NCBI GenBank assembly: GCA_017390475.1
Contig: JAFPBO010000018.1
Span: 1-64,000 of the forward strand
Source of the DNA: Loktanella sp.
GTDB taxonomy: Bacteria; Pseudomonadota; Alphaproteobacteria; Rhodobacterales; Rhodobacteraceae
Direction of reading: 5' to 3'
Length of the DNA: 64,000 nt
Positions 18,879 through 29,937 of the stretch are shown in pieces. The notes below the pieces were generated by a model. The model was not told where the DNA came from, searched no databases, and saw only the letters and a list, made by a program, of their open reading frames with translations. How positions within the stretch are numbered: the stretch's first letter is position 1; each line of letters opens with the position of its first letter. Both the position numbers and the translations under genes were made by a program.

Positions 18879-20127
18879 AGCGCAACGCCTCGACCGGGTT
18901 CATCCGTGCGGCGCGGCGGGCTGGAAAAATCGTGATGATCCAGGACAAGCCCAGCGACAGCGACACAGCCTTCAACACATCCGACAGATGCAATTGCGCC
19001 GGCACATTATACAGGCCCCGGATCGACGGGTCCCAGACTCCACCGCCGGCCACGTAATTCACTAGACTGAAAATCTGGTCAATATAGATCGCGAACAGAC
19101 AGCCCAGCACAACGCCGAAGATCGTGCCGATCGTACCGATCCCGGCACCACAAATAAAGAAAATTCGCAGGATCGACCCTTCTGTCAGGCCCATGGTGCG
19201 CAAAATCCCGACATCGCGGCCCTTGTTTTTCACCAGCATGATCAGCCCGCTGATGATATTCATCGAGGCGACCAGCACCAATATCGACAAGATGATGAAC
19301 ATCACATTGTCTTCAATCGTGAGCGCGCGCAGGAACCGGCCCACCCTGTCCTGCCAGCTATAGGCCCAGACGCCCGGTCCGGCAGCGGTCGCGATGGCTT
19401 GTTTCAGCGCCTCCGACTGGTTGATGTCATTCAGCCGGATATCGAGTTCATCTGCAACACCATCGCGATTGAAAATACTTTGGGCCACGTCAAACGGCAG
19501 ATAGGCGCGCACCTCGTCAATCTGATAGCGCCCGGTGGAAAAAATGAAGACCACCTCATAGGCATTGCGCCTTGTCGATTGCCCCATCGGCGTGGCGGCC
19601 CCCGATCTGGTCGTAATCTCGATCCGGTCACCCAAACCGATGCCAAGATTGGCCGCAAGCGCCGAGCCAAGCGCGATCCCGTTCGGCAGATTGTCGATAT
19701 CACCGATGGTGCGTTCGCTTTGCACGATGGCTTGCGATGCTTTGAGGTCATCCAGATGGATGCCGTAAATATCCGCCAGCCCAATCTGGCCAAAGGCCCC
19801 GGCCATCGCCTGACCCCGGATCAGGGGCGCGACACTGGCAACACCATTCACCTGCATGATCCGGTCCGACATCTCGGCATAATCTTCGATCACCTCGCGT
19901 GGGCGCTGGACGGTGACATGGGCATCTGCCCCGACAATCGTGTCGATGAACTCCGCGCGGAACCCCGACCGGACGGCCAAGGTAGCAATCAGCGCAAAGA
20001 CCGCGAGTGTGACGCCGATCAGGCTGATCCATGTCATCACGCTGACGCCGCCTTCGGCGCGTTTGGCGCGGATATAGCGCCAGGCGATGATCCATTCGAA
20101 TTTGGCAAAGGGGCGAGTTGTATTCAT
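18871..20127 (-). CDS. lolC: lipoprotein-releasing ABC transporter permease (LolC/LolE family, LolF-type)
   Basis: A 418-residue permease. The N-terminus carries [18 protein letters not shown] and the first membrane helix near residue 27-50, followed by a large periplasmic MacB-like domain. Three more helices lie in the last 150 residues, with the conserved [18 protein letters not shown] coupling-helix region. Only one permease gene is present, as in many alphaproteobacteria where a single LolF-type protein is thought to act as a homodimer. It is encoded just upstream of lolD. Confidence 0.94.
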   Translation of the reverse strand: MNTTRPFAKFEWIIAWRYIRAKRAEGGVSVMTWISLIGVTLAVFALIATLAVRSGFRAEFIDTIVGADAHVTVQRPREVIEDYAEMSDRIMQVNGVASVAPLIRGQAMAGAFGQIGLADIYGIHLDDLKASQAIVQSERTIGDIDNLPNGIALGSALAANLGIGLGDRIEITTRSGAATPMGQSTRRNAYEVVFIFSTGRYQIDEVRAYLPFDVAQSIFNRDGVADELDIRLNDINQSEALKQAIATAAGPGVWAYSWQDRVGRFLRALTIEDNVMFIILSILVLVASMNIISGLIMLVKNKGRDVGILRTMGLTEGSILRIFFICGAGIGTIGTIFGVVLGCLFAIYIDQIFSLVNYVAGGGVWDPSIRGLYNVPAQLHLSDVLKAVSLSLGLSWIITIFPARRAARMNPVEALRYE

Positions 20128-20180
20128 GGCGGCCTACATAGCGTCCGTGGCGGCACTGCACCAGCGCCCATCATCCAGGA

Positions 20181-20810
20181 TCAGCGTTTTACCCCCGACA
20201 GGCGCGGAATATGCGATGGCGTTTGCGCCACGAGCCGGGGCCGCGCGATGGGCGGTTCGGCTTTTGTGGGCGCAGCTTCGGCCTTCATCGCCGGGGCTGC
20301 GCGTCTGACAGGCTGCTTGCGGGCCTTGGGCGCGCGACGCACGGGTGCTGTCATCATCGCCAATACGAGGGCGAACAAGACCCAACCTCCTGCAAAACCT
20401 GCCCCCGCCGAAATCGCGCCCGCCCCGGTCAATGGCATGCCGGGCCGGAAATCGGCCCAGACCGCGCGGGCCAGATCGGTATCGGCCACACGTTGCGGCA
20501 TCATCAGCCGTTCGACCGGCGAGGCGTCGCTCAAAGCGTTCAGATCATCGGAGAGCTGCGCATGCCGCAAAATCGTGCGCCGCCACATCGCCGCCTGCCC
20601 GTCCATCGGCGGGGTCTGCGCCATTTGCTGCAGCATTTCTTCGCGGCCATATCCGGCCTCTAGCGCCACGGCGTCAAATTCTATCAACTGATCGGCCAGC
20701 GCATCGACGTAACCGCCTAGACGCTGCAAATATTGCTGCGAAAATTCGGGAAATTGTGACAGCCCCGCCGCCCCGAACAGACCCGCGACAAGGCACAGAG
20801 CCCGGATCAT
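20181..20810 (-). CDS. DUF2937 family membrane protein
   Basis: A 209-residue protein with an N-terminal hydrophobic segment, the family hallmark FPEFSQQYLQRLGGYVDALADQ (residues about 20-41), a helical middle domain, a second membrane segment (GGWVLFALVLAMM near 145) and a basic Ala/Pro-rich cytoplasmic tail. DUF2937 proteins are conserved in alphaproteobacteria with unknown role. It lies between proS and lolC, same strand, so it may share their transcript. Confidence 0.78.
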   Translation of the reverse strand: MIRALCLVAGLFGAAGLSQFPEFSQQYLQRLGGYVDALADQLIEFDAVALEAGYGREEMLQQMAQTPPMDGQAAMWRRTILRHAQLSDDLNALSDASPVERLMMPQRVADTDLARAVWADFRPGMPLTGAGAISAGAGFAGGWVLFALVLAMMTAPVRRAPKARKQPVRRAAPAMKAEAAPTKAEPPIARPRLVAQTPSHIPRLSGVKR

Positions 20811-20924
20811 CGCAGAATTCCCGCCGTGAAATGGAATGTCATTGCCTGCCCCGGACCGTTGCTATTGACGGGACCTTATCAACAAAGCCCCGCCCTGCGG
20901 CATCATTTCCGCGCGATCAGCCTA

Positions 20925-22265
20925 TCATGCGATTCCTTGATAAATCGTTGCGATCTTTGCGACGGCATCGGCTGGTGGCAATTCTTCGCTTTCCCCTGTG
21001 CGGCGGCAGGTCAGTTCGACGACGCCATTCTTCAACCCGCGCGGCCCGACAGTGATCCGCCATGGCAGGCCGATCATATCCATCGTGCCGAATTTCGTGC
21101 CCGCCCGTTCGTCGCGGTCATCATAAAGCGGCTCCAGCCCCAAGGCGGTCAGGCTGTCGTAAAGCGACAGACAGGCCGCATCCGCCTCTGCATCGCCTTG
21201 TTTCAGATTGATAATCCCGCAATGGAAAGGTGTCACACCTTCGGGCCAGATGATGCCTTTATCGTCATGGCTCGCCTCGATGATCGCACCCAGCAGGCGC
21301 GACACGCCGATGCCGTGGCTGCCCATATGCACCGGGACCTTGCCACCTTTACCGTCATCGACGACAGCGCCCATCGCGTCGGAATATTTGGTGCCGAAAT
21401 AGAAAATCTGGCCCACTTCGATACCACGCGCGGTGCGGCGGCGTTCCTCAGGGATTTCGTTGAACAGAGCTTCATCATGCGTCTCATCTGTGCGGGCATA
21501 GCGGCTGGTGAATTCGTCCAGCACGGCGGCACAGGCAGCGTGATCGTCATAATCGATCTGACGGTCACCGAATTTCAGGTCGGTGATCTGGCTGTCATAG
21601 AACACCTCTGATTCGCCGGTTTCGGCCAGCACCAGAAATTCATGCGTATCGTCGCCGCCAATCGGCCCACTGTCAGCGCGCATCGGGATCGCTTGCAGGC
21701 CCATCCGTTCGTAGGTGCGCAGATAGCTGACCAGATGGCGGTTATAGGCGTGCAGCGCGTCCTCTTTTGTCAGATCGAAGTTATAGCCGTCCTTCATATA
21801 GAATTCACGGCCCCGCATCACACCGAAACGCGGGCGGACTTCATCACGGAATTTCCACTGGATCTGATAGAGCGTCAGCGGCAGGTCTTTGTAGCTGGTC
21901 ACATGCGCGCGGAAGATATCGGTCACCAGTTCTTCGGCCGTGGGGGTGAACAGCATCTCGCGGCCGCCGCGGTCCTTGATGCGCAGCATTTCTTCGCCAT
22001 ATGCATCATAGCGCCCGCTTTCGCGCCACAAATCGGCAGACTGAATCGTCGGCATCTGGATCGCGATATGACCGGCGCGTTCCTGTTCCTGGTGCACGAT
22101 ATTTTCGATCTTGCGCAGCACCTTAAAACCAAGCGGCAGCCAGGAGTAAATCCCCGCACTGGCCTGCTTGATCATGCCAGCCTGCAACATATAGCGGTGC
22201 GATACGATCTGCGCCTCGCGCGGGGTTTCTTTCAGGACGGGCAGGAAATAACGGCTCAGACGCAT
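20925..22265 (-). CDS. proS: prolyl-tRNA synthetase
   Basis: Class II aminoacyl-tRNA synthetase charging tRNA-Pro. The ATG at 22265 gives the canonical opening [15 protein letters not shown] and has AAAGG eight bases upstream; the frame runs 103 codons further up but that stretch is a shadow of the divergent permease gene. Motif 1 ([18 protein letters not shown]), motif 2 ([23 protein letters not shown]) and motif 3 ([13 protein letters not shown]) are visible. At 446 residues it is the short alphaproteobacterial type lacking the internal editing domain. It starts the proS-DUF2937-lolCD run. Confidence 0.97.
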   Translation of the reverse strand: MRLSRYFLPVLKETPREAQIVSHRYMLQAGMIKQASAGIYSWLPLGFKVLRKIENIVHQEQERAGHIAIQMPTIQSADLWRESGRYDAYGEEMLRIKDRGGREMLFTPTAEELVTDIFRAHVTSYKDLPLTLYQIQWKFRDEVRPRFGVMRGREFYMKDGYNFDLTKEDALHAYNRHLVSYLRTYERMGLQAIPMRADSGPIGGDDTHEFLVLAETGESEVFYDSQITDLKFGDRQIDYDDHAACAAVLDEFTSRYARTDETHDEALFNEIPEERRRTARGIEVGQIFYFGTKYSDAMGAVVDDGKGGKVPVHMGSHGIGVSRLLGAIIEASHDDKGIIWPEGVTPFHCGIINLKQGDAEADAACLSLYDSLTALGLEPLYDDRDERAGTKFGTMDMIGLPWRITVGPRGLKNGVVELTCRRTGESEELPPADAVAKIATIYQGIA

Positions 22266-22418
22266 GGGATAACCTTTATGGCAGGCGACAATTGGCTTTG
22301 ACGTGTAATCCGGCGGACATGCCCCCGCAAGCATTGTGATGAAACCCCTTGGAAATTGCGCGCGGCGCTTGCAAGCATAAAGCAATTGCCGCATCACCGC
22401 CGCATGAACAGGAAGACA

Positions 22419-23501
22419 ATGATGGCCCTGCCAATCAAGGATCAACTCAAATTCTGGGGCATCGCGATTGCGGTGGTGCTGATTGTGCTGTGGGCCTTGG
22501 GCAATGTGATACTGCCCTTTGTGCTCGGCGCGGCGATTGCCTATCTGCTGGACCCGGTGGCGGACCGGCTGCAACGGCTAGGGCTATCGCGGGTGCTGGC
22601 GGTCAGTCTGATCACGTTGGTCACCTTGATGGTCTTTGTGCTGTTGATCCTGCTGGTGATACCGACGCTGATCAAACAGACCAGTGCGCTGATCAACACC
22701 GCGCCAGAGGTATTTGCCCGGCTGCAAGGCTGGCTGACCGCGCGTTTCCCCGAATTGATCGAACCTGACAGCATGATCCGCCAGCAATTGGGCGCCATCG
22801 GAGAGACGATCCAGTCGCGCGGCGGCGAATTACTGAGCGGTGTGATCAACTCCGCGCGCGGACTTGTCGGCGTGATTGTGCTGTTGGTGATCGTGCCGGT
22901 GGTGACGGTCTACCTGCTGCTGGATTGGGACAAGATGATCGCACGGATTGACGGGCTGTTACCACGCGATCATGCCGACACCCTGCGCCAACTGGCGCGT
23001 GACATCGACCGCACGCTTTCGTCATTTCTGCGCGGGCAAGGCACGGTCTGCCTGATCCTCGGTACATTCTATGCGGTGACGCTGATGCTGGCGGGGCTGA
23101 ATTTCGGGCTGATCGTCGGATTTATCGCGGGGGTGATCACATTCATTCCTTACGTCGGCGCGCTGGTCGGCGGGGTGCTGGCCATCGGGCTTGCGCTGTT
23201 TCAGTTCTGGGGGGTGGATGGCGAGACGACGAACTGGCTCCGCATCGGGATCGTCGGTGCGATATTTGTTGTCGGCCAGTTTCTGGAAGGCAATATCCTG
23301 ACCCCGAAACTGGTCGGCAGTTCGGTCGGGCTGCATCCGGTCTGGCTGATCTTCGCGCTGTCGGTTTTCGGGTCGCTGTTTGGTTTTGTCGGCATGCTGG
23401 TCGCGGTGCCGCTGGCCGCGATCATCGGGGTCGTGGCGCGCTATGGCATTGCGCGGTATAAGAACAGCCTGTTGTTTCAGGGACAGACCAAAGACCGATG
23501 A
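22419..23501 (+). CDS. AI-2E (PerM) family permease
   Basis: A 360-residue membrane protein with about eight hydrophobic segments and the family motifs [15 protein letters not shown] near residue 165 and [12 protein letters not shown] near 245. ATG 22419 is chosen for AGGA five bases upstream. Family members include the autoinducer-2 exporter TqsA and ion antiporters, so the substrate is unknown. It overlaps hdaA by ATGA. The perM-hdaA pairing is common in alphaproteobacteria. Confidence 0.9.
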   Translation: MMALPIKDQLKFWGIAIAVVLIVLWALGNVILPFVLGAAIAYLLDPVADRLQRLGLSRVLAVSLITLVTLMVFVLLILLVIPTLIKQTSALINTAPEVFARLQGWLTARFPELIEPDSMIRQQLGAIGETIQSRGGELLSGVINSARGLVGVIVLLVIVPVVTVYLLLDWDKMIARIDGLLPRDHADTLRQLARDIDRTLSSFLRGQGTVCLILGTFYAVTLMLAGLNFGLIVGFIAGVITFIPYVGALVGGVLAIGLALFQFWGVDGETTNWLRIGIVGAIFVVGQFLEGNILTPKLVGSSVGLHPVWLIFALSVFGSLFGFVGMLVAVPLAAIIGVVARYGIARYKNSLLFQGQTKDR

Positions 23502-24160
23502 CCGCGCAGCAACTCAGCTTTGACTGGCCCAACGGGGTGGCGCTGGGGCCGGATGACTTTTTCGTCTCATCCGCCAATGCAACCGCCTTTGGCATGGTGA
23601 CGGATCCGGCGCGCTGGCCACTGCGCAAGCTGGTGATCGCGGGGCCTGCGGGCTGCGGCAAAAGCCATCTGGCGCGGATTTTCGCGGCGCATCAGCCGAC
23701 CCAGATTATCGCGGCGGCTGATCTGACGCCGGATTTCCAGCCCGCGACAGGCGCGCTGGTGGTCGAGGATATGGATAGCCTGCCCGCCGATGCGCAGGAA
23801 TCCATGTTTCATCTGCATAATCATTTGCAAAATAATGCAGTTCATTTGTTAATGACCGCGCGGCAGACACCCGCGCGCTGGCCGATCACCCTGCCCGATC
23901 TGGCCAGCCGGATGCAGGGCAGCGCCGTGGTGCAGGTCGCCGACCCTGATGATGCTTTGCTGCAGGCGGTGATGATGAAATTATTTTCCGACCGCCAGAT
24001 CATGCCGCCACCCGGACTGGCCGCTTATCTGGCACCACGGATCGAACGGTCCTTTGCGGCCGCCGCTGATATTGTTGCACGTCTGGACAGTGCCGCCTTG
24101 GCCACTGGCCACAAAATCAACCTGAGGTTGGCCGCGCGACTGCTGGACAAGTCTGACTAA
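23498..24160 (+). CDS. hdaA: HdaA, DnaA-related regulator of replication initiation
   Basis: A 220-residue AAA+ protein resembling the DnaA ATPase domain without its DNA-binding domain. It opens with QQLSFDWPN, followed by Walker A AGPAGCGKSHLAR near residue 50, a degenerate Walker B VVEDMDSLP near 88, and sensor-2-region helices at the end. The opening resembles the clamp-binding motif QLSF used by Hda proteins. By analogy with Caulobacter HdaA it should stimulate ATP hydrolysis by DnaA with the sliding clamp. It is translationally coupled to the permease gene and lies 50 bases ahead of ppk. Confidence 0.88.
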   Translation: MTAQQLSFDWPNGVALGPDDFFVSSANATAFGMVTDPARWPLRKLVIAGPAGCGKSHLARIFAAHQPTQIIAAADLTPDFQPATGALVVEDMDSLPADAQESMFHLHNHLQNNAVHLLMTARQTPARWPITLPDLASRMQGSAVVQVADPDDALLQAVMMKLFSDRQIMPPPGLAAYLAPRIERSFAAAADIVARLDSAALATGHKINLRLAARLLDKSD

Positions 24161-24210
24161 GACCATCATCATCGTCATAAAACCGCAACAGTTGCGGGAC
24201 AAAAGGCAGT

Positions 24211-26379
24211 ATGACAAACGTGAATTTCCTTACCGGCGACTTCCCCGCCGCGACCCACCTCGACATCGACCTTGCAAGCTCTGCGCGTTTCATGAACCGC
24301 GAACTTAGCTGGGTCGGCTTTAACTGGCGCGTGCTGGAAGAGGCTGAAAACCCCCGCGTTCCACTGCTGGAACGGCTGCGCTTTTTGTCGATTTCCGCTG
24401 CCAATCTGGATGAGTTTTTCACCGTCCGGGTCGCCGGCCTGCGTGAGCTTTCGAATGCAGGCAATACCACGCCGGGGATGGACGGTCTGACGCCTGCTGA
24501 ACAATTGGTTCAGATCGACGCGCAGGCGCGCGCGCTCATGGATCACCAGCAAGTCGTATTCACCGCGCTTGAAAAAGAAATGAAGGAAAACGGTATTGCC
24601 ATCCTGTCGCGCCATGATGTGACACCGGCAGATACTGATTTTCTGGCTGAGTTTTTCCTCGATCAGGTGTTCCCGGTCCTGTCGCCGCTGGCGATTGACC
24701 CGGCGCATCCGTTCCCCTTTATCCCGAACGAAGGTTTTGCGCTGGCGCTGCAACTGGAACGCACCGCCGACAAACGGTCCTTGCGCGCCCTGCTGCCGGT
24801 GCCTGCGCAAATCGCGCGCTTCGTCTCTTTGCCGTCACAGACAGGGCACCGGTTCCTGCCACTGGAAGAATTGCTGCTGCTGCATATCCCGCGGCTGTTT
24901 CCGGGCTACCGCGTCAAGGGTGATTGCGCCTTCAAGGTCCTGCGCGACAGCGATCTGGAGTTGGAAGAAGAGGCCGAAGATCTGGTGCGCGAATTTGAAA
25001 CCGCGCTCAAACGTCGTCGCCGGGGCGAAGTTGTCCGGCTGAAAATCTCTGCCAATGCTCCCGAAGCGTTGCAGACATTGATCATGTCTGAACTGCACGT
25101 CACCAATGAAACCACGGTCGAAGTGCGCGGGATGATCGGGATCTCTGACCTCAAGGAACTGGTGCTGGACAGCCGGGCGGACCTGCTCTGGCCGCCGTTC
25201 AGCCCACGCATTCCCGAACGGGTGCAGGATCACAACGGCGATATGTTCGCCGCGATCCGGCAAAAAGACATGCTGCTGCACCACCCTTATGAAACATTCG
25301 ATATGGTGGTGCGCTTCCTCAATCAGGCCGCAAATGACCCCGATGTCGTAGCGATCAAGCAGACGCTGTATCGCACATCGCAAAAATCGCCCATTGTCAG
25401 CGCCCTGTGCGAAGCCGCCGAGAATGGTAAGTCCGTCACCGCGCTGGTCGAACTCAAGGCGCGGTTTGACGAGGCTGCCAACATCCGCCAGTCCCGCCGT
25501 CTGGAACGGGCGGGCGCCCATGTTGTCTATGGGTTCATGCATTACAAAACCCATGCCAAGATTAGCACCGTGGTTCGGCGTGAAGGCGACAAACTGGTCA
25601 CCTATACCCATTTCGGCACCGGCAATTACCATCCGATCACCGCGCGGATCTATACTGACCTCAGCTTTTTCACCTGTGATCAGGAACTGGGGCGCGATGC
25701 GACCAAAGTGTTCAATTATATTTCGGGCTATGCCCAGCCCGAAGGGCTGACAAAACTCGCGATTTCGCCACTGTCGCTGAAACAGACGTTGATCGATTGC
25801 ATCGGCCAGGAGGCAGAGAATGTGCGCGCTGGCAAACCCGGCGCGATCTGGGCCAAGATGAATTCGCTGGTCGAACCCGATGTGATCGACGCGCTTTATG
25901 CCGCCTCTCAGGCAGGTGTCAAAATCAGCCTTGTGATCCGCGGCATCTGCGGTTTGCGCCCCGGCGTGGCGGGTCTGTCGGACAATATCCGGGTCAAATC
26001 CATCGTGGGGCGGTTTCTGGAACATTCGCGCATCGTCTGTTTCGGCAATGGCGCTGACCTGCCGTCCAAAAAGGCCAAAGTTTATATCAGTTCCGCCGAT
26101 TGGATGGGCCGCAACCTGAACCGCCGGGTGGAAACCTTGGTCGATATCCAGAACCCGACAGTGAAAGCACAGATCGTCAGTCAGATCATGGCGGCGAATA
26201 TGGCTGACGTTGCGCAAAGCTGGGTGATGGCTCCGGATGGCAGTTTCAGCCGCGGCTCTGTGCCCGAGGGCGAATTTGCCTTTAACTGCCACCGCTTCTT
26301 TATGGAAAATCCATCGTTGTCGGGGCGTGGGTCTGCAGGCGCATCGGACGTTCCGCAATTGACCCACACCGACGATTGA
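24211..26379 (+). CDS. ppk: polyphosphate kinase 1
   Basis: A 722-residue enzyme that reversibly polymerises the gamma-phosphate of ATP into polyphosphate. It shows the N-domain opening [19 protein letters not shown], the head-domain and phospholipase-D-like catalytic C-domains, and the autophosphorylated histidine in [12 protein letters not shown] near residue 445, with a second H-x-K element in the later C domain. Length is normal. ppx follows 34 bases downstream, so synthesis and breakdown of polyphosphate are co-encoded. Confidence 0.97.
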   Translation: MTNVNFLTGDFPAATHLDIDLASSARFMNRELSWVGFNWRVLEEAENPRVPLLERLRFLSISAANLDEFFTVRVAGLRELSNAGNTTPGMDGLTPAEQLVQIDAQARALMDHQQVVFTALEKEMKENGIAILSRHDVTPADTDFLAEFFLDQVFPVLSPLAIDPAHPFPFIPNEGFALALQLERTADKRSLRALLPVPAQIARFVSLPSQTGHRFLPLEELLLLHIPRLFPGYRVKGDCAFKVLRDSDLELEEEAEDLVREFETALKRRRRGEVVRLKISANAPEALQTLIMSELHVTNETTVEVRGMIGISDLKELVLDSRADLLWPPFSPRIPERVQDHNGDMFAAIRQKDMLLHHPYETFDMVVRFLNQAANDPDVVAIKQTLYRTSQKSPIVSALCEAAENGKSVTALVELKARFDEAANIRQSRRLERAGAHVVYGFMHYKTHAKISTVVRREGDKLVTYTHFGTGNYHPITARIYTDLSFFTCDQELGRDATKVFNYISGYAQPEGLTKLAISPLSLKQTLIDCIGQEAENVRAGKPGAIWAKMNSLVEPDVIDALYAASQAGVKISLVIRGICGLRPGVAGLSDNIRVKSIVGRFLEHSRIVCFGNGADLPSKKAKVYISSADWMGRNLNRRVETLVDIQNPTVKAQIVSQIMAANMADVAQSWVMAPDGSFSRGSVPEGEFAFNCHRFFMENPSLSGRGSAGASDVPQLTHTDD

Positions 26380-26413
26380 TTGATACCTGTAGCGAAACAG
26401 CGGCGGGAATTTC

Positions 26414-27961
26414 ATGACACAACAACCTGACCCCGACACGATTGATTGGGGCCCGTTTGGCCGACCCTTGTTTGAAGACCCTGCTGCACAGGCATTGGCG
26501 CGCGTCGGTGTGGTCGATGTCGGGTCAAACTCGGTCCGGATGGTGGTTTTTGACGGCGCGGCACGATCGCCTGCCTATTTCTACAACGAAAAGATCATGT
26601 GTGCCTTGGGTGCGGGACTGTCCCAGACCGGCCAGCTGAACCCCGAAGGCCGCAAACGCGCGCTGTCCGCGATCCGCCGCTTTGCCGCGCTGGCCGAAGG
26701 CATGGGCATCCCGCCCCTGACCGCCGTCGCCACCGCTGCAGTGCGCGACGCCAGCGACGGCGCGGATTTCTGCGAAGAGGTGTTGCGCGAAACCGGTATC
26801 AAGCTCTGGGTCATCGACGGCAAGGAAGAGGCGCGGCTGTCCGCCCAAGGCGTATTGCTGGGCTGGCCCGGCAGCTACGGGTTGGTCTGTGATATCGGCG
26901 GATCATCCATGGAACTGGCCGATCTGGCCGATGGCAAGGTGGGACAGCGGGTCACGTCGGCGCTGGGACCGCTGAAACTGCGCGAAATCAAAGGCGGCAA
27001 AAAGGCGGTCAAGGCCTATGTCCGCGACACGATGCAAAGCCTGCACAAGGAAATGAACCATGAAACCGGCATGCGCCTGTTTCTGGTCGGCGGATCATGG
27101 CGCGCGATCGCGCGGATCGATATGGAACGGCGCGGCTATCCGCTGACCGTTCTGCACGAATACCGCATGGCGTCGCAGCAGATCAGCAAGACGGCGGAAT
27201 ATATCCGCAAGTCGGACCTGAATGAATTGCGCGGCCGCTGCAATATCTCGGACAGCCGGATGACGCTGGTGCCGCTGGCCTCTATCGTGCTGAAGGAACT
27301 GATGCGGACCTTCAAGCCCAAGGATGTGGCCGTCTCCTCCTACGGGATCCGCGAAGGCATGCTTTACGAACAGATGCCGCGCGCTCTGCGTGAACGCGAC
27401 CCGCTGATCGAATCCTGCCGTTTCGCCGAATTCAAGGATGCCCGCCTGCCCGGCTTTGGCCGGATCCTGTATGATTTCGTCAAACCCCTGTTCCCCCGCG
27501 CCAACTGGCAGCGCCAAAGGATCATCAAAGCCGCCTGCCTGCTGCATGATGTCAGCTGGCGCGCGCATCCCGATTACCGCGCCGAGGTGACCTTCGACAA
27601 TGCCACCCGCGCCAATCTGGGTGGGCTGAAACATTATGAACGGGTGCTTTTGGCATTGGCGCTGATGAACCGCTACAGCAGCAAATCTGCCAACAGCCGG
27701 TTTGATCCTTTGTTCGCGATGCTGAATGCCGAGCAGATCAAAGAGGCCGAAATTCTAGGCAAGGCCATGCGGCTTGGCGCGATGCTCTGGCTGACAGCGG
27801 ATGAACAGCCGGGCACACTGAGCCTGAACCGCAAGGCGGGTCAGCTGACTTTGCGACTGACCGAACACGCCCGCCCGCTGTTCGGCGAAGTCGCAGAATC
27901 GCGGTTCAACGCCCTGGCGTCGGCGCTGAATGCGACCGGAACCGTTAAGTTCACTGGCTAA
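26414..27961 (+). CDS. ppx: exopolyphosphatase / Ppx-GppA phosphatase
   Basis: A 515-residue actin-fold phosphohydrolase. The first phosphate-binding loop VVDVGSNSVRMVVFDG is near residue 35, and the second VCDIGGSSMELADL near 158. The C-terminal helical HD-like region contains ACLLHDVSWRAHPDYRAE. It removes terminal phosphates from polyphosphate and may also act on pppGpp. Placement right after ppk supports polyphosphate turnover. Its last four bases overlap the convergent small periplasmic gene. Confidence 0.94.
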   Translation: MTQQPDPDTIDWGPFGRPLFEDPAAQALARVGVVDVGSNSVRMVVFDGAARSPAYFYNEKIMCALGAGLSQTGQLNPEGRKRALSAIRRFAALAEGMGIPPLTAVATAAVRDASDGADFCEEVLRETGIKLWVIDGKEEARLSAQGVLLGWPGSYGLVCDIGGSSMELADLADGKVGQRVTSALGPLKLREIKGGKKAVKAYVRDTMQSLHKEMNHETGMRLFLVGGSWRAIARIDMERRGYPLTVLHEYRMASQQISKTAEYIRKSDLNELRGRCNISDSRMTLVPLASIVLKELMRTFKPKDVAVSSYGIREGMLYEQMPRALRERDPLIESCRFAEFKDARLPGFGRILYDFVKPLFPRANWQRQRIIKAACLLHDVSWRAHPDYRAEVTFDNATRANLGGLKHYERVLLALALMNRYSSKSANSRFDPLFAMLNAEQIKEAEILGKAMRLGAMLWLTADEQPGTLSLNRKAGQLTLRLTEHARPLFGEVAESRFNALASALNATGTVKFTG

Positions 27962-28326
27962 AGCTCAATTTCGTCGCTGTCGGGATCGGGACGCCAGACC
28001 GGGGCATCCGGTTTGCGGCGCAGGATGATATCGCCATTAGGCAGGAATTCGGGAAATGCATAATGCCGGACATCGTCGATCCGGTTGAGGAAAGCCGCAA
28101 AGCCCGGCCCCATCTCGCGCAGGAAATCACCCATGACAGGCCCAATCTCATCCACGCTGTCTCGCAGACTGCTGATCGCTGGGTCCATTTCCGCCATCAG
28201 GCCGCGCATGATCATGCGGGCACCTTGTTCCATCAGGCTGAACCCCTGATCTGTCTCATCCTCCTGCGCCAGCGCAGGGCTGGCAAGGAACATGGCCAGT
28301 GAGATTATGGCGATGGGCCTTTTCAT
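27958..28326 (-). CDS. small periplasmic protein of unknown function
   Basis: A 122-residue protein with a clear signal peptide (MKRPIAIISLAMFLASPALAQ). The acidic, helical mature part contains QGARMIMRGLMAEMDPAI, repeated Met residues and a C-terminal RRKPDAPVWRPDPDSDEIEL. I recognise it as a Rhodobacterales-type conserved hypothetical but cannot assign a fold or role. It converges on ppx with a four-base overlap. Confidence 0.7.
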   Translation of the reverse strand: MKRPIAIISLAMFLASPALAQEDETDQGFSLMEQGARMIMRGLMAEMDPAISSLRDSVDEIGPVMGDFLREMGPGFAAFLNRIDDVRHYAFPEFLPNGDIILRRKPDAPVWRPDPDSDEIEL

Positions 28327-28404
28327 ACGACTATTATATGCCTGCCGCGCCCGTAATTCAATTCATCCGCAAGTCCGCCAGCAAGGCTTCGCGCAGGGCG
28401 ATCC

Positions 28405-29085
28405 TTATCTGCGCTGGCTTTGGATGTCTTCCCAGGCGCGGTTGATCGCCACCATGCGGCGTTCGGCCAGTTTGATCGCCTCGGGCGGCACACCACGGGC
28501 AATCATCCGATCAGGATGGGTTTCACGCACCAGGCGTGACCAGGCGGCGCGCAACTCTTCCATCGGCGTGTCAGGATCGACGCCAAGCACGGCATAGGGA
28601 TCACGGTCAGCATCAGGGACGAATTGCGCGCGGATGCTTTTGAACCGGCGTTCATCAAAACCAAAGATCTCTGCAACTTTTTGGAGGAACGCATCTTCCT
28701 TGCTATGATAAAATCCGTCCGCAAGAGCGATATGGAACAGCCCTTCCAGCAGATCGCACAGCGGGCCCTCGTCATCGCCAAACATCGTCTTGATCCGGCG
28801 GGCGTAAAGATCAAACCCCGCCACATCCTGCCGGGCAAGGTCAAAGACGCGGGCGGCATTGTCTTCTTCTTCGGGCGCAATGGTGAACACGTCACGAAAG
28901 GCACGGACCTCGCGGCGGGTGACCAGACCATCGGCCTTGGCCATCTTGGCGCCCAAGGCGATCACGGCAATAGTGAAGGCGACCGACCGGTCCGGCGGGG
29001 CGCGCAGCCGGTCAAAGACCGCAAGCAGCCCTTCGCCTTTTGCCAGCGCGGCCAAAGCCTCGCCAATACGGGTCCAGATCGACAT
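28405..29085 (-). CDS. TerB-J-domain protein (DjlA-like co-chaperone)
   Basis: A 226-residue protein with an N-terminal tellurite-resistance TerB-like helical domain (acidic helices including ALGAKMAKADGLVTRREV, residues about 40-145). A short C-terminal J domain from about residue 160 follows, with DPYAVLGVDPDTPMEEL, the diagnostic HPD in RETHPDRM, and MVAINRAWEDI. It lacks the N-terminal membrane helix of E. coli DjlA. It would stimulate a DnaK-type chaperone. It lies 79 bases from the small periplasmic gene, same strand. Confidence 0.88.
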   Translation of the reverse strand: MSIWTRIGEALAALAKGEGLLAVFDRLRAPPDRSVAFTIAVIALGAKMAKADGLVTRREVRAFRDVFTIAPEEEDNAARVFDLARQDVAGFDLYARRIKTMFGDDEGPLCDLLEGLFHIALADGFYHSKEDAFLQKVAEIFGFDERRFKSIRAQFVPDADRDPYAVLGVDPDTPMEELRAAWSRLVRETHPDRMIARGVPPEAIKLAERRMVAINRAWEDIQSQRR

Positions 29086-29196
29086 GGTTCTCTTTCGTCA
29101 GAAGGTTGCCGCAGCGCCCAGACTTGAACCCGACCCTGCGTAAATTTGCAACCGGTCAAAAGACGATAGGCAAGGAACCACGCAACCTGCGCGGGT

Positions 29197-29796
29197 TCAG
29201 CCCAGACTATGCCGCCCCTGCGCCGTATCAAATTCTGCTGCAAAACCCGCAGGCCCGGTCTGAAACTGGACGCGGGCATCATCGAGCGAGACAATCCGGC
29301 GCAAATGATCCGCCTCAGGGTGAGTGATCGTGAAACGGACCAGCCGACAACCCTGATCCTTCAGCCTGCGCGCCGGATGAACCGTGCCCGGTGCCCATGC
29401 AATCAGCGTCGGATAAGCCCCGCCATAGGGCAGGCTGCCATCCTGCGGCACAGTGATCTGCCAAGCCAGGTCACCCCGCGTCAATGCCTGTGGGGCACCT
29501 GCAAATTCAGGCGCGGATACGATATCATCGCTCTGACAAATCCAGTTACCCAGACGCGGTGGTCCGCTGAAATGATCCAACCCGAACCAAGCAGGGCCGT
29601 CATAGGGGGCGGCATCGGGGTCTTTTGCGATCACTTCCAGATAAAGATCATCCCCCAGACCCAAAAGAGTGTTATGCGTTCCATAGCGCAGATGCTTGCC
29701 ACCGGGTTGCATTTCGACGCCCAGCTGCGCCTCCACCCAGGCGGTACCTTTGGCAAGATCGTCGCAAGCGACGGCAAGATGATCAAGTATCAGCAT
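29197..29796 (-). CDS. VOC-family (glyoxalase-like domain) protein
   Basis: A 199-residue protein opening LILDHLAVACDDLAKG, which carries the first metal-binding histidine of vicinal-oxygen-chelate folds. LGDDLYLEVIAKDP follows near residue 48, and a second half has only weak metal-site residues. This matches the single-chain glyoxalase-like domain (Glyoxalase_3 type). The reaction is unknown. AGGAG lies five bases before the ATG. One of the dispersed intergenic repeats lies 46 bases upstream of the start. Confidence 0.8.
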   Translation of the reverse strand: MLILDHLAVACDDLAKGTAWVEAQLGVEMQPGGKHLRYGTHNTLLGLGDDLYLEVIAKDPDAAPYDGPAWFGLDHFSGPPRLGNWICQSDDIVSAPEFAGAPQALTRGDLAWQITVPQDGSLPYGGAYPTLIAWAPGTVHPARRLKDQGCRLVRFTITHPEADHLRRIVSLDDARVQFQTGPAGFAAEFDTAQGRHSLG

Positions 29797-29842
29797 AATA
29801 GCTCCTGTCGTCTGAGGACACGGTTTTTGACAAAACCGTGGC

Positions 29843-29874
29843 GCCGCGCGGGGATATTTTCACTCGGAAGATGG
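29843..29874 (+). repeat. dispersed intergenic repeat, copy 1 (diverged)
   Basis: GCCGCGCGGGG-ATATTTT followed by CACTCGGAAGATGG is a diverged copy of the repeat family seen five more times in this window. It lies between the VOC gene start and the mutase gene end, facing copy 2 across about 63 bases, so the pair forms a large inverted repeat. Confidence 0.7.
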
Positions 29875-29937
29875 GCAAGTTACGCCAATATGACCACAAT
29901 TTTATTCAAATCGGCGCTTTCCGGCACCACATTATCG

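Noticed and set aside
22266-22574. N-terminal extension of prolyl-tRNA synthetase
   Set aside because: The canonical start with ribosome site is at 22265; the extension overlaps the divergent permease gene and has no homology.
24835-26439. 534-codon open frame antisense to ppk
   Set aside because: Its composition is that of a GC-rich shadow frame, it has no ribosome site or known domain, and ppk on the other strand is unmistakable.
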